This document shows, in pieces, positions 35,928 to 44,690 of a stretch of 64,000 bases of DNA. Numbering within the stretch: the stretch's first letter is position 1; each line of letters starts with the position of its first letter. The notes under the pieces are model-generated. The model did no database searches and was not told where the DNA came from. It was given only the letters and a program-made list of their open reading frames with translations. A program made the position numbers and the translations under genes. Location of the stretch: the NCBI GenBank assembly GCA_017468085.1, contig JAFUJR010000032.1:78204-142203 (forward strand), in the 5' to 3' direction. Source of the DNA: Clostridia bacterium. GTDB taxonomy: Bacteria > Bacillota > Clostridia > Christensenellales > Borkfalkiaceae.

Positions 35928-36089
35928 ATGAAAAGAAACCGTCTTGCGCTCGTCGCCGTTTTGTTCCTTACCGCCGTTACGCTCGTGTTCGTCAGCGTAT
36001 ACGCACTGCAAAAACAATCCCCGTCCTCCGTTACGAAAACGCGGAATATCGAACGCATTTTCACGCCCCGTCCTCGTATCAAGCCGTAG
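35928..36089 (+). CDS. Possible 53-residue single-pass membrane peptide
   Basis: A short frame starting MKRNRLALVAVLFLTAVTLV with a hydrophobic segment at about residues 6-27 and a basic C-terminal half (RNIERIFTPRPRIKP). It looks like a small membrane or secreted peptide. The ribosome site is poor (GGGG four bases before the ATG) and no strong promoter is seen. It faces the end of pyrE. Real-gene status is uncertain. Confidence 0.4.
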   Translation: MKRNRLALVAVLFLTAVTLVFVSVYALQKQSPSSVTKTRNIERIFTPRPRIKP

Positions 36090-36111
36090 GCGTTCCGTTA
36101 CTTAAAAAAAC

Positions 36112-36774
36112 TTACTTTGCGCCGTAAACCTCGCGGTATTTATACATCGCAGGCAAATGCTCTTTGCCGTCGATAACCCCCTTTTCGATTGCCGCGATAA
36201 TGTCGTCCATCGTTACGACGGAATATACGTCGATACCGAATTCCTTTTTCGCCTCGCTTACCGCGGACAAATCGCTGTTGAGCGCCTTTTCCTTGCGGTC
36301 AACGGAGATAATCATACCCACGACCTGCACCTTTGCCGCCGCCTCTAATTTGGGCAAGATTTCGCGAAGAGCTTTGCCCGACGTCATTACGTCCTCGATA
36401 ATAATTACTTTTTCGCCGTCGACGAGCTGTTTGCCAACGAACAAACCGCCCTCGCCGTGGTCCTTGACCTCTTTTCTGTCAAAGCAGTAATTGAGGTCTT
36501 TTTCGTATTTTTGCGCAAGCGCGATTGCGGTGGCTACGGAAAGAGGGATACCCTTATACGCAGGCCCGACGAGGGTTTCCGCCTCCAAGCCGTTGTCGTG
36601 AATACACGCCGCGTAATATTCGCCGAGCTTTGCAAGCTGCTTGCCCGTTTTGTAGTTGCCCGTGTTGATAAAGTAAGGGGCAAGTCTGCCGCTTTTTAAG
36701 GTAAATTCGCCAAAGCGCAATACGCCGTTGTTGACCATGAAACGGATAAATTCTTCTTTATAAGTATAGGACAT
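36112..36774 (-). CDS. pyrE: Orotate phosphoribosyltransferase
   Basis: A 220-residue enzyme that adds phosphoribose from PRPP to orotate, giving OMP. The PRPP-binding motif is VIIIEDVMTSGKAL, and FDRKEVKDHGEGG is the usual catalytic loop. FTLKSGRLAPYFINTG is the N-terminal signature. It is the last gene of the pyr operon, 15 bases after pyrD. Confidence 0.95.
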   Translation of the reverse strand: MSYTYKEEFIRFMVNNGVLRFGEFTLKSGRLAPYFINTGNYKTGKQLAKLGEYYAACIHDNGLEAETLVGPAYKGIPLSVATAIALAQKYEKDLNYCFDRKEVKDHGEGGLFVGKQLVDGEKVIIIEDVMTSGKALREILPKLEAAAKVQVVGMIISVDRKEKALNSDLSAVSEAKKEFGIDVYSVVTMDDIIAAIEKGVIDGKEHLPAMYKYREVYGAK

Positions 36775-36789
36775 AATTTTTACTCCTTT

Positions 36790-37707
36790 TTATTTTCCAT
36801 TTAATTGCAAAACGCCCGTCAATTCGGAAACGTTTGCCACGCCGTGCTTATCGCACCAGTCGTTTAAGCCTTTGATGATTTTGGGCATTGCGTAAGGGTC
36901 GGTAAAGTTTGCCGTGCCGACCTGCACCGCTACCGCGCCTGCCATCAAAAATTCGATGGCGTCCTCCGCACAAGTGATACCGCCCATACCGATGACGGGA
37001 ATTTTCACCGCCTGCGCCGCCTCGTATACCATGCGCACCGCAATCGGTTTTACTCCCGCGCCCGAAACGCCGCCCGTGTTGTTGGCGATGATCGGTTTTC
37101 TTCGCTCGATATCGATTGCCATCCCCGTCAAGGTGTTGATAAGCGAAATACAGTCCGCGCCGCCGCGTTCCGCCGCCCTCGCGTTTTCGGCAATGCTCTC
37201 TACGTTGGGGGAAAGTTTAACGATAAGCGGCGTGGTTTTGAGAGAATTTTTCGCCGCGCGCGTTACCGCTTCCACGCTTTCGGGCTTGATACCGAACGCC
37301 ATACCTCCGCTTTTTACGTTGGGGCAGGAAATGTTGAGCTCGATCATATCCACAAGCCCGTCCAAGCGCGCGCAGATTTTTTCGTAATCCTCCAAGGTCT
37401 TGCCCGCTACGTTGGCAATCACGCACGTGCCCGTCGATTTCAACCACTCCAAATCCTCCGCAATAAAGTGCTCCACACCCGGATTTTGCAAACCGACTGC
37501 GTTCAAAATAACGCCGCGCGATTCCGCAATGCGCGGAACGGGATTGCCCAAACGGGGCTCTAAGGTCATGCCTTTCGTCGATACGCCGCCGATTTGCCCT
37601 ACGTCGTAGAGCTCGTTAAACTCGCGGCCAAAGCCGTACGTACCCGAAGCCGCAATGACGGGGTTTTTTAAGGTAATTCCGCAAAGATCAACTGATAAAT
37701 TCGCCAT
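36790..37707 (-). CDS. pyrD: Dihydroorotate dehydrogenase B, catalytic subunit
   Basis: A 305-residue FMN enzyme oxidising dihydroorotate to orotate. ELNISCPNVKSGGMAFG contains the catalytic cysteine expected for the class 1B form, which works with the iron-sulfur/FAD subunit PyrK encoded nearby. NNTGGVSGAGVKPIAVRMV and VQVGTANF contribute the FMN and phosphate sites. NAD is therefore the likely electron acceptor. Confidence 0.95.
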   Translation of the reverse strand: MANLSVDLCGITLKNPVIAASGTYGFGREFNELYDVGQIGGVSTKGMTLEPRLGNPVPRIAESRGVILNAVGLQNPGVEHFIAEDLEWLKSTGTCVIANVAGKTLEDYEKICARLDGLVDMIELNISCPNVKSGGMAFGIKPESVEAVTRAAKNSLKTTPLIVKLSPNVESIAENARAAERGGADCISLINTLTGMAIDIERRKPIIANNTGGVSGAGVKPIAVRMVYEAAQAVKIPVIGMGGITCAEDAIEFLMAGAVAVQVGTANFTDPYAMPKIIKGLNDWCDKHGVANVSELTGVLQLNGK

Positions 37708-37725
37708 AACTTTCTCCTCTTCGCT

Positions 37726-38175
37726 TTATCTATCAATGGGTGCGTTGCAACCGCTCAAACACAGGGACAAGAGGATTTTTTGCGTTTCCGCTACGTCCTC
37801 TACAAAACCGTAAGCCAAAACTTTTTTATCTCGAAGCTCGATATAAATCTTGCCCCAATTTATTTTTAACGCGCCAAGCGGGCAACGGTAAGAAACGTTC
37901 AAAATTTCGTTAAACGCGTACATGCCCTCGGGTAATTGCAATTTCCCGTCTTTAATACACACGATTTTTTCGGGTGTTTTTTTCCATTTCCAAAAACAGA
38001 ACGCCATCAACGCGTCCACCGCTACGCCCAGCACCGTCAATATAATGGCAGGGATAAGCGAATAGCCGCCCAACACGAAACACACTACGCCGCCGCCGAT
38101 AAGCAACACGCCGACTGCGAGGGAAACGACGAACAAGGGCATAAGCCCTTCTTGTTTACGCGCAATCACTTCCAT
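37726..38175 (-). CDS. Small membrane protein inside the pyr operon
   Basis: A 149-residue protein I do not recognise. Two membrane segments lie at about residues 13-35 and 40-62, followed by a soluble domain of about 80 residues that looks PH-like or beta-rich (KIVCIKDGKLQLPEGMYAFN). It sits between pyrK and pyrD with gaps of 3 and 18 bases, so it is co-expressed with pyrimidine synthesis genes. A role linked to the operon is possible but unsupported. Confidence 0.75.
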   Translation of the reverse strand: MEVIARKQEGLMPLFVVSLAVGVLLIGGGVVCFVLGGYSLIPAIILTVLGVAVDALMAFCFWKWKKTPEKIVCIKDGKLQLPEGMYAFNEILNVSYRCPLGALKINWGKIYIELRDKKVLAYGFVEDVAETQKILLSLCLSGCNAPIDR

Positions 38176-38178
38176 GGT

Positions 38179-38934
38179 TTATAAAACGACCTCCTTGGCA
38201 TTGAACACAGGGCCGTCTTTGCATACGCGCGCACGCTGTCCGTTCGTCTGATCGCAAACGCAAACAAGACACGCGCCGATGCCGCAACCCATTCTTTCCT
38301 CTAAGGAAACGTAGCAAGGCAAATCCTCTTTTTCTGCAAGCGCTTTCAATGCACGGAGCATAGGCGTCGGTCCGCACGCAAGCACCACGTCGGGACGGTT
38401 GCCCTTTTCAAGGTCTGCCGCAAACGCCTGCACGGCGTTCATTTGCGCGCCGTAGCTTCCGTCGTCCGTAACGGCGATAAATTTTTGCGCTTTTGCAAAT
38501 TCTTCCACGCCGCACACTGCGCCTTGGTTGCGATAACCGATGTACGCTGCAATATCCTTTTTGTCTTTATAAGCGCGAAGCACGGAAATGAGCGGAAACA
38601 CGCCCACACCGCCGCCGACAAGGGCGACTTTTTGTTCCGTTTCCTCAACGTAAAACCCGTTACCCAGCGGCATCAATACGTTTAAACGCGTACCTGCCCC
38701 CATGTTTTTGAGCTTTTGCGTTCCTTGCCCCTTGATTTGGTAACAGAAAGTAACTTCGTTACCCTCCGTTTTGCAAACGGCGATAGGACGGCGCAAAAGG
38801 TGAGTGCCGTCGATGGAAATATTCCCAAATTGCCCCGCACGCACGCAAGGCTCTTCACCGAGGTCAAAGGTTACTGCAAAAATGTTGTCCGCAATTTGTT
38901 CGTTTTTGATAATGGTTGCGATATAGTCTTTCAT
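38179..38934 (-). CDS. pyrK: Dihydroorotate dehydrogenase B, electron transfer subunit
   Basis: A 251-residue FAD and 2Fe-2S protein that passes electrons from PyrD to NAD. FAD binding is suggested by THLLRRPIAVC, NAD binding by VALVGGGVGVFPLISVL, and the cluster cysteines are in GCGIGACLVCVC with a fourth in ARVCKDGP. It is separated from pyrD only by a small membrane-protein gene. Confidence 0.94.
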   Translation of the reverse strand: MKDYIATIIKNEQIADNIFAVTFDLGEEPCVRAGQFGNISIDGTHLLRRPIAVCKTEGNEVTFCYQIKGQGTQKLKNMGAGTRLNVLMPLGNGFYVEETEQKVALVGGGVGVFPLISVLRAYKDKKDIAAYIGYRNQGAVCGVEEFAKAQKFIAVTDDGSYGAQMNAVQAFAADLEKGNRPDVVLACGPTPMLRALKALAEKEDLPCYVSLEERMGCGIGACLVCVCDQTNGQRARVCKDGPVFNAKEVVL

Positions 38935-38965
38935 AAAAGCACCTGTTTTTAAATGTAAATGCGTT

Positions 38966-39008
38966 CCGCAAATGCTGAATGCGGAATGCTGAACGCTGAA
39001 ATGCGACG
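38966..39008 (+). repeat. AATGCTGAATGCGG-type repeat between pyrF and pyrK
   Basis: AATGCTGAATGCGGAATGCT followed by GAACGCTGAAATGCGACGCATATACGCC in two adjoining stretches. The last part resembles the sequences beside the stops at 54210 and 56850. Confidence 0.6.
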
Positions 39009-39021
39009 CATATACGCCGTT

Positions 39022-39927
39022 TTAACCCATAACTCCGATTACGGACGCCAAATCCTTTTGCATCGCAATGCACGCCTCGCGCGCCGCTTCGTAATACGTG
39101 CCGCCGTTCTTTTTATAAGCGCACAGAATGCCGCGCGAATTGTTGACTACGCCGCCGAGTCCGTTTTCTTTAAAGCAACTTTTCAACATTTCCGCTTTGC
39201 CGCCCTGCGCGCCGTAGCCGGGGATAAGGAAGAAGGTGTGGGGCAACGCTTCGCGAAGACGAGCCGCCTCCGCAGGGTGCGTCGCGCCGACCACCGCGCC
39301 GACTGCGGAATAGCCGTATTTACCGACGGTACTCTCCCCCCATTTTTCCACCAAACCGCCCACGTACTCGTACATGGGTACTCCGTTTTCCAAAATCACG
39401 TTTTGGATTTCCGCGCCCGAGGGGTTAGAGGTCTTTACCAAAACGAAAATACCTTTATCGTGCTTTTCGCACTCTTCCACGAAAGGCAAAATACCGTCCG
39501 AGCCGAGATAGCCGTTGACGGTAACGTAGTCGGACGGGAAGGCTTTCAGCGCGCCGTCGTTCACCTGCGTTTCGCCAAGGAACGCCTTTGCATAGCAGGA
39601 AGCCGTAGAGCCGATGTCGTTGCGCTTTGCGTCCGCGATGACGTACAAGCCCTTGGCTTTCGCGTATTTCAAGGTTTCGAGGTAGGTTTTCATCCCTGCC
39701 GCGCCGTACATTTCGTAATAGGCGATTTGCACCTTTACAGAAGGCACGATATCCGCGATGTTATCCACGAGTTTTTTATTAAATTCCAAAACGCGTTCCG
39801 CAACGTCCTCAAAGGTCTTTGCGCCCGCTTTCATATCGTCGGGAAGATAGTCAAAGAGGGTATCCAAACCCACACAGGTAGGATTTTGGGTTGCGATAAT
39901 ACCGTCGATAAGTTTATCCGTAATCAT
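39022..39927 (-). CDS. pyrF: Orotidine 5'-phosphate decarboxylase
   Basis: A 301-residue enzyme of the longer OMP decarboxylase type, converting OMP to UMP. The catalytic Asp-Lys-Asp triad is in VIADAKRNDIGSTASCYA. CVGLDTLF marks the N-terminal strand, and LIPGYGAQGGKAEML the phosphate-binding end. AGGAG precedes the ATG. The gene is 29 bases after the HTH/GIY-YIG gene. Confidence 0.94.
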   Translation of the reverse strand: MITDKLIDGIIATQNPTCVGLDTLFDYLPDDMKAGAKTFEDVAERVLEFNKKLVDNIADIVPSVKVQIAYYEMYGAAGMKTYLETLKYAKAKGLYVIADAKRNDIGSTASCYAKAFLGETQVNDGALKAFPSDYVTVNGYLGSDGILPFVEECEKHDKGIFVLVKTSNPSGAEIQNVILENGVPMYEYVGGLVEKWGESTVGKYGYSAVGAVVGATHPAEAARLREALPHTFFLIPGYGAQGGKAEMLKSCFKENGLGGVVNNSRGILCAYKKNGGTYYEAAREACIAMQKDLASVIGVMG

Positions 39928-39956
39928 AGTTTCATACTCCTGATAAATTAAAATAT

Positions 39957-40823
39957 TTATTCAACTCTGTTCTCAATATCCCAAAGTTTCGCTTTCTTGT
40001 ATGTAAAGAAATGCGGTCCACATACTCCTCGCTGTTTACCAAGTAGCTGTTTTGCGACTCCTGTAAGCGACATTATTTGACCATTGTATTCGACTTTTCG
40101 ATCATCAACAACTTTACAAACCACTGATTCATCTTTTTTATAAGTTAAAATTGCACCCACAGGAATTTTCCATTCAGAAAAAGTGAAATTACTTGAACGA
40201 GTTTTATTCTCGGTTTCTATTTTCTTTGCCTCTTTCTCTTCTTTTTTTTCCGTCTCATTAAGCGGAACTTTACATAATCTATGAGAATAATTATGAATTT
40301 CTGCTATTGCCTCTAAAAGCTCATAGGCATCCTCGGGCGCCATAGCATAAAATTCTCGCTCTCTCTTTTTCTTCCCATTCTCAACCTCAATCGCTCGAAG
40401 CTCGGGATTTAATTTGTCAATGATTGCATGGAGTTGTTTATCGGAAAGCCTCGAATTTACAGCATAGGTTGCATATACTCTAAAAGAGAAAGGCACACAA
40501 ACACTGCGATTAAAATGTTGTAATCTTTCTTTTACATCGTCTGCATAACCAATTTTGACATACGCAGGAAACGACGGATTTGTTAATATATAAATATATC
40601 CTTTTGTTCTTTCGATATCGTTTGGATTTTTCAACAACTCATCCGTAGTACAATCAAAAAACTCTGACAATAAAAGCAAGGTATCAAAATCACAATGGCG
40701 TTTATTGGTTTCGTATAAAGCGATTGTGTTTCTTGTTAAGTTGGTCTGAATCGCCAACTCTTCTTGTGTGAGCTTTTTTTGCTTTCTTAACCTCTTTAAG
40801 TTTTCCGCAAAATAATTCTTCAT
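39957..40823 (-). CDS. XRE-HTH / GIY-YIG (T5orf172-like) / RAMA-like fusion protein
   Basis: A 288-residue three-part protein. Residues about 1-65 are an XRE helix-turn-helix (LTQEELAIQTNLTRNTIALY). Residues about 73-170 look like a T5orf172-type GIY-YIG domain (GYIYILTNPSFPAYVKIGYA, then DDVKERLQHFN and REFYAM). After a Lys/Glu-rich linker, residues about 200-288 (WKIPVGAILTYKKDESVVCK, then VEYNGQIMSLTGVAKQLLG) resemble the RAMA domain associated with restriction-modification proteins. The start at 40823 overlaps the pyrC stop (TAATG) and has AAGGA upstream. Composition is more A+T-rich than the neighbours. A regulator or defence-derived nuclease are both possible. Confidence 0.75.
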   Translation of the reverse strand: MKNYFAENLKRLRKQKKLTQEELAIQTNLTRNTIALYETNKRHCDFDTLLLLSEFFDCTTDELLKNPNDIERTKGYIYILTNPSFPAYVKIGYADDVKERLQHFNRSVCVPFSFRVYATYAVNSRLSDKQLHAIIDKLNPELRAIEVENGKKKREREFYAMAPEDAYELLEAIAEIHNYSHRLCKVPLNETEKKEEKEAKKIETENKTRSSNFTFSEWKIPVGAILTYKKDESVVCKVVDDRKVEYNGQIMSLTGVAKQLLGKQRGVCGPHFFTYKKAKLWDIENRVE

Positions 40824-42097
40824 TAGCATCCTTCCTTATCAAAGTACTTTACTTCACCGTCTACGATAGTGTATGCTATCGCGCCGTACAATTCCGTGCC
40901 GCCGAAGGGATTATTTTTGCCCTTGCTGACAAATTTTTCGGGGTCAACGACCCACTTTTCGTCCAAGTTCGCAATCGTGAAATCGGCAACCTTGCCCTCT
41001 GCAATTTCGCCGCCGTCAAGCCCCAAAATGCGCGCGGGCGCGGCGGACATTTTGTCCGCGATTTCGTTCAAGGTAAGCACTCCTGCTTTATAGAGGTTGG
41101 TGATAGCAAAGCCAAACGAAGTTTCGATGCCGCTGATACCGAACGCCGCGACGTCGTATTCCACGTTCTTGTCGTCGATATGGTGCGGGGCGTGATCGGT
41201 TACGATACAATCAATCGTGCCGTCCTTCAAGCCCTCTAAAATCGCCTGCTTGTCCACTTCTTCGCGAATGGGCGGATTGACCTTCGTGTTCGTGTCGTAG
41301 GTCTTGATGATTTCGTCCGTAAAGGAATAGTAGTGCGGGCAGGTTTCCGCCGTTACTTTGATACCTGCCCTCTTTGCGTCGCGGATCATGCGCACGCCGC
41401 TGTACGTGGATACGTGGCAGATATGCACGGGGCAGTTTAAAGTTTCCGCAAGGGAAATTTCACGCGCGATAATGACGTCCTCCGCGCTTCTGGGAATCCC
41501 GCGAATGCCCGCTATCGTTGCGCTTAACCCCTCGTGTACCGAGCCGCCGTCTACAAGGTCTTTGTCCTCGCAATGGCACAGACAGAGCATATCAAAGCCT
41601 TTTGCGTATTCCATGGCAAGGCGCATAAGACGAGCGTTTTTGACGGCTACGCCGTCGTCGGAGATGGCGACTGCGCCCGCTTTTTTCATGCTTGCAATGC
41701 CTGCCATTTCCTCCCCTTTTAAGCCCTTGGTAATTGCGCCGACGGGGTGGATTTTGCAAAGGTTTACCTCTTTTGCTCTCGTTTTGATATAGGTAACGAC
41801 GACTTTATTATCGGCAACGGGGTTGGTGTTGGGCATACAGCATACTTGCGTAAAGCCGCCCTTGACCGCCGCCCTTGCGCCGCTTTCGATATCCTCTTTT
41901 TTCTCGAAGCCGGGTTCGCGAAGGTGAACGTGCATATCGATCAAGCCGGGAAAGACGTGCAAGCCCTCCGCGTTGATTTCTTCGCCGCCGTTTGCAGGGA
42001 TATAATCGGCAATTTTGAGGATTTTTCCGTTTTCGACAAGAATATCTTTCTTTTCAACCGTGTTCTTTAATACTACGTTTCCGCCGCGGATAATCAT
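40823..42097 (-). CDS. pyrC: Dihydroorotase
   Basis: A 424-residue class I dihydroorotase closing carbamoyl aspartate to dihydroorotate. The zinc motif is GLIDMHVHLREPGFE. CMPNTNPVADN, CHCEDKDLV, ICHVSTYSG and VTDHAPHH carry the other metal ligands and catalytic residues. It overlaps pyrB by four bases and the next gene by one base. Confidence 0.95.
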   Translation of the reverse strand: MIIRGGNVVLKNTVEKKDILVENGKILKIADYIPANGGEEINAEGLHVFPGLIDMHVHLREPGFEKKEDIESGARAAVKGGFTQVCCMPNTNPVADNKVVVTYIKTRAKEVNLCKIHPVGAITKGLKGEEMAGIASMKKAGAVAISDDGVAVKNARLMRLAMEYAKGFDMLCLCHCEDKDLVDGGSVHEGLSATIAGIRGIPRSAEDVIIAREISLAETLNCPVHICHVSTYSGVRMIRDAKRAGIKVTAETCPHYYSFTDEIIKTYDTNTKVNPPIREEVDKQAILEGLKDGTIDCIVTDHAPHHIDDKNVEYDVAAFGISGIETSFGFAITNLYKAGVLTLNEIADKMSAAPARILGLDGGEIAEGKVADFTIANLDEKWVVDPEKFVSKGKNNPFGGTELYGAIAYTIVDGEVKYFDKEGC

Positions 42098-43026
42098 AAG
42101 CCTTGCTCCTTTCTGTATTCGTTCAAGAGGGTGAGCGCCGCCATACGCACCGCTACGCCCGAAAGTACTTGGTCCTCAATGCGACTTCTATCGTGGTCGA
42201 TTACGCCGCTCGTCAGCTCTACGCCGCGGTTTACAGGCCCGGGGTGCAGGATAATTGCATGGGGTTTTGCCAAGGCAAGATGGCTTTCGTTTACGCCGTA
42301 ATTCGCCGCGTATTCGCCAAGCGAAGGGAAATTGCCCGCCTTTTGGCGTTCGAGCTGAATGCGCAAGCCCATCACCACGTCCGCGCCGTCCAACGCTTCC
42401 TCGCGAGAGGCGCAAATTTTTGCGCCGAGCTTATCCAGCCCCGTGGGGATAAGGGTTTGAGGCGCGAACATCGCAACCTCCGCGCCCATCGTCTTTAAAC
42501 CGAAGAGGTTGGATTTTGCCACGCGCGAGTGCTTGATATCCCCCAAAATAGCAACCTTTAAGCCTTTGAGCGAACCGAACGTTTCACGCATCGTCAACAT
42601 ATCCAAAAGCGCCTGCGTGGGGTGTTCGTTGATGCCGTCGCCCGCATTGAGTACGCCCGCCTTCACCGTCTTGGCGAGAAGATAGGGAGCGCCGCCCATG
42701 GGATGGCGCATTACGATAAAATCGTTTCTTTGCGCGTCGAGGGTCTTGCCGGTGTCGACGAGCGTTTCCCCTTTGGCAACCGAAGAAGTGCCCGCTTGGA
42801 TATTCACGGTTGTCGCGCCGAGATATTTCGCCGCTTGTTCAAAGCTCGTACGCGTTCTCGTGCTGTTTTCATAGAAGAGCACCGTTACCGTTTTACCGTC
42901 TAAATAGTTCATTTTCTTTTCGCCGCGCTTGATACGGTTTTTGAAATCCTGCGCCAAATCGAGGATTTCCGTAATTTCCGCTTCGGACGCGTCGATCAGC
43001 CCCAACAGGTCTTTTCTTTTGAGCAT
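42094..43026 (-). CDS. pyrB: Aspartate carbamoyltransferase, catalytic chain
   Basis: A 310-residue enzyme joining carbamoyl phosphate and aspartate, the first pyrimidine-specific step here. FYENSTRTRTSFEQAAKYLG is the carbamoyl-phosphate site, and MRHPMGGAPYLLA, DGINEHPTQALLDMLTM and HPGPVNRGVEL are all present. It is the first gene of the operon. No pyrI regulatory chain, pyrR or carbamoyl-phosphate synthase genes lie in the window. Confidence 0.95.
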   Translation of the reverse strand: MLKRKDLLGLIDASEAEITEILDLAQDFKNRIKRGEKKMNYLDGKTVTVLFYENSTRTRTSFEQAAKYLGATTVNIQAGTSSVAKGETLVDTGKTLDAQRNDFIVMRHPMGGAPYLLAKTVKAGVLNAGDGINEHPTQALLDMLTMRETFGSLKGLKVAILGDIKHSRVAKSNLFGLKTMGAEVAMFAPQTLIPTGLDKLGAKICASREEALDGADVVMGLRIQLERQKAGNFPSLGEYAANYGVNESHLALAKPHAIILHPGPVNRGVELTSGVIDHDRSRIEDQVLSGVAVRMAALTLLNEYRKEQGL

Positions 43027-43119
43027 AACCTTCTCCTTGTGATTTAAAGATTGTTAAACAAAAGTTTAACACCGTTTTATTCCATCGTCTATTATAACAC
43101 GATTTCTTTACAAAGTAAA
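43027..43119 (-). promoter_or_regulatory. Promoter and leader of the pyr operon
   Basis: Minus strand TTTACT (43114-43119), 17 bases, TATAAT (43091-43096). The short leader holds a GTTAAAC/GTTTAAC hairpin but no terminator, so PyrR-type attenuation is not evident. Confidence 0.65.
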
Positions 43120-43159
43120 GGGTTCAAACGCCGTTTTTTTAGCATTTGAACCCTTTTTA
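43118..43159. terminator. Hairpin terminator next to the pyr promoter
   Basis: AAGGGTTCAAA/TTTGAACCCTT stem with a long loop. It follows the metallophosphoesterase stop on the minus strand, and one arm overlaps the pyr operon -35 element. Confidence 0.65.
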
Positions 43160-43166
43160 TTAAAAA

Positions 43167-43862
43167 TCAATAGATTTTTACCAAACGGAAACCCACCTTG
43201 TCGCAAGAGGTGAGCACGTATTCCACTTCTCCGCGCCAAGTTTTGAGGGGAAAGTACGCCGCGCCGTGGATATGCCCGAACACCGCCTTTTCCACGCCGT
43301 TACTTTCAAACAACTCGGTGAAGAGAGTGCTTTCGTTCTTTAACCCAAAAGGCGGATAATGTATCATCGCAATCAGTCTATCCCCTTCTTGCTTGAGCTT
43401 TTCCGCGTCCGCAAAGGCAAGACGAAACCTCTCCGCTTCGCGAAGGTATAGCTTATTGTCCTGCTCCGTATAGTCGGCGCTGCCGGGGCAAGTCCACCCG
43501 CGCGAGCCGACGATGACGAAATTTTCTATCCGTACTGCGTCCGTCTGTAAGAAAAAGAAGCTGTCGTTGGGCGCGCTGTCGCGGAGCTTGGTAATGCCGT
43601 TCCACCAATAATCGTGATTGCCGCGGATAAACACCTTTTTGCCCGGCAAATCGGCAAGCGCGCGCAAATCGACAAGCGCGTCTTCCAGCTTCATTGCCCA
43701 ACTGATATCGCCTGCGATAAGCACGACGTCGTCCTCTTTTACCGTCGCCAGCCAATCGGATTTTATTTTTTCGAAATGTCCTTCCCAATTTCCGCCGAAA
43801 ATATCCATCGGCTTATCCGAGGAAAAGGAAAGATGCAAATCGCTGATTGCATAAATATTCAT
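43167..43862 (-). CDS. Metallophosphoesterase
   Basis: A 231-residue calcineurin-type phosphoesterase. The metal-binding motifs are complete: SDLHLSF, AGDISWAM, IRGNHDYWW, MIHYPPF and GHIHGAAY. No signal peptide or membrane segment is seen, so it is cytoplasmic. The substrate cannot be told from sequence. It has its own promoter at 43869-43897. Confidence 0.9.
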   Translation of the reverse strand: MNIYAISDLHLSFSSDKPMDIFGGNWEGHFEKIKSDWLATVKEDDVVLIAGDISWAMKLEDALVDLRALADLPGKKVFIRGNHDYWWNGITKLRDSAPNDSFFFLQTDAVRIENFVIVGSRGWTCPGSADYTEQDNKLYLREAERFRLAFADAEKLKQEGDRLIAMIHYPPFGLKNESTLFTELFESNGVEKAVFGHIHGAAYFPLKTWRGEVEYVLTSCDKVGFRLVKIY

Positions 43863-43868
43863 ACTTTT

Positions 43869-43897
43869 ATTATAGACGGTTTTTCATACTTTGTCAA
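43869..43897 (-). promoter_or_regulatory. Promoter of the metallophosphoesterase gene
   Basis: Minus strand TTGACA (43892-43897), 17 bases, TATAAT (43869-43874). Confidence 0.82.
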
Positions 43898-44039
43898 GAT
43901 TTTCCAAAGGCAAACGGCAAAGAAAAACGGCGACTTTCGCCGCCGCTTAAGCATTAGGGAAATAAAGTATCGTCAGGGAATTTCACGCGCCCGTCCAAGG
44001 ACGGTAAAACGACGGAGAAGCCAAGTCTATACCTTCGCT

Positions 44040-44690
44040 TTACTTTTTACAAGTCCGCCCCTGCGGATACAAAGGCAACTCAAAGAACCCTGCGCAGACC
44101 TCTTGCGAGTATTCTTGTGCGGGCGGAATCGCGCAATAGCCGTAGCTGGGCACAAGCATTTCCACCGTCATCGAAACGCGCAAAATGATCGTTACGCACA
44201 GACTTGCCGAAAAGCCTTCCGTTGCGGAAACAAAGGTCGCGTCGGGCGCAACCACGCTCATCACCGCGCTCACCGTAAAAGGCATAATGGAGGGGGCAGG
44301 TACGTAAAGAAGCACGTCAACGGGCAAGGAAACGGTTGCCGTCGCGCTCCCGTCTACGCCGTTCGCGTCCGTATATAAAACCTCTACCGGCACGCTCACC
44401 GTCGCTTGCACGCGGGCGCATTGTTTGTCATGTTGCCGTTCGATATTCAAATTGGTTACCGTCGCAACACTACTCGTCGAGCGCGCGGAAACAAAGGTCA
44501 AGGGATATGTAGGATTTTCGGGAGTGAGGTCGGTAAGCGTAAGCGCGTAATTTTCCACCTGCGTTTGGCGAATACCCGCGTCGAAGATTTTTTCCGCTTG
44601 AATACATACCTTTTCCGTCAAGCCGTTTAAAGGATTACCCGTAATTGCGCACGGGCATTTATCCGATTGAAAATTAGAATAAAAGGACAT
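44040..44690 (-). CDS. Cys-containing protein, possibly spore-associated
   Basis: A 216-residue protein without a recognised domain. The N-terminus (FQSDKCPCAITGNPLNGLTE, then KVCIQAEKIFD) and a C-terminal CAGFFELPLYPQG contain paired cysteines. The middle is beta-rich with many Val, Thr and Ser. A strong AGGAGGT site lies 7 bases before the ATG. Upstream, CATAGGATA (44769-44777, minus) resembles a mother-cell sigma-E/sigma-K -10 element, so a spore coat role is possible. A relation to DUF3794-type spore proteins is only a suspicion. Confidence 0.7.
   Translation of the reverse strand: MSFYSNFQSDKCPCAITGNPLNGLTEKVCIQAEKIFDAGIRQTQVENYALTLTDLTPENPTYPLTFVSARSTSSVATVTNLNIERQHDKQCARVQATVSVPVEVLYTDANGVDGSATATVSLPVDVLLYVPAPSIMPFTVSAVMSVVAPDATFVSATEGFSASLCVTIILRVSMTVEMLVPSYGYCAIPPAQEYSQEVCAGFFELPLYPQGRTCKK

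Noticed and set aside
43027-43096. PyrR-type attenuator ahead of pyrB
   Set aside because: Only a small GTTAAAC/GTTTAAC stem is present, with no terminator or PyrR-binding loop that I can recognise.
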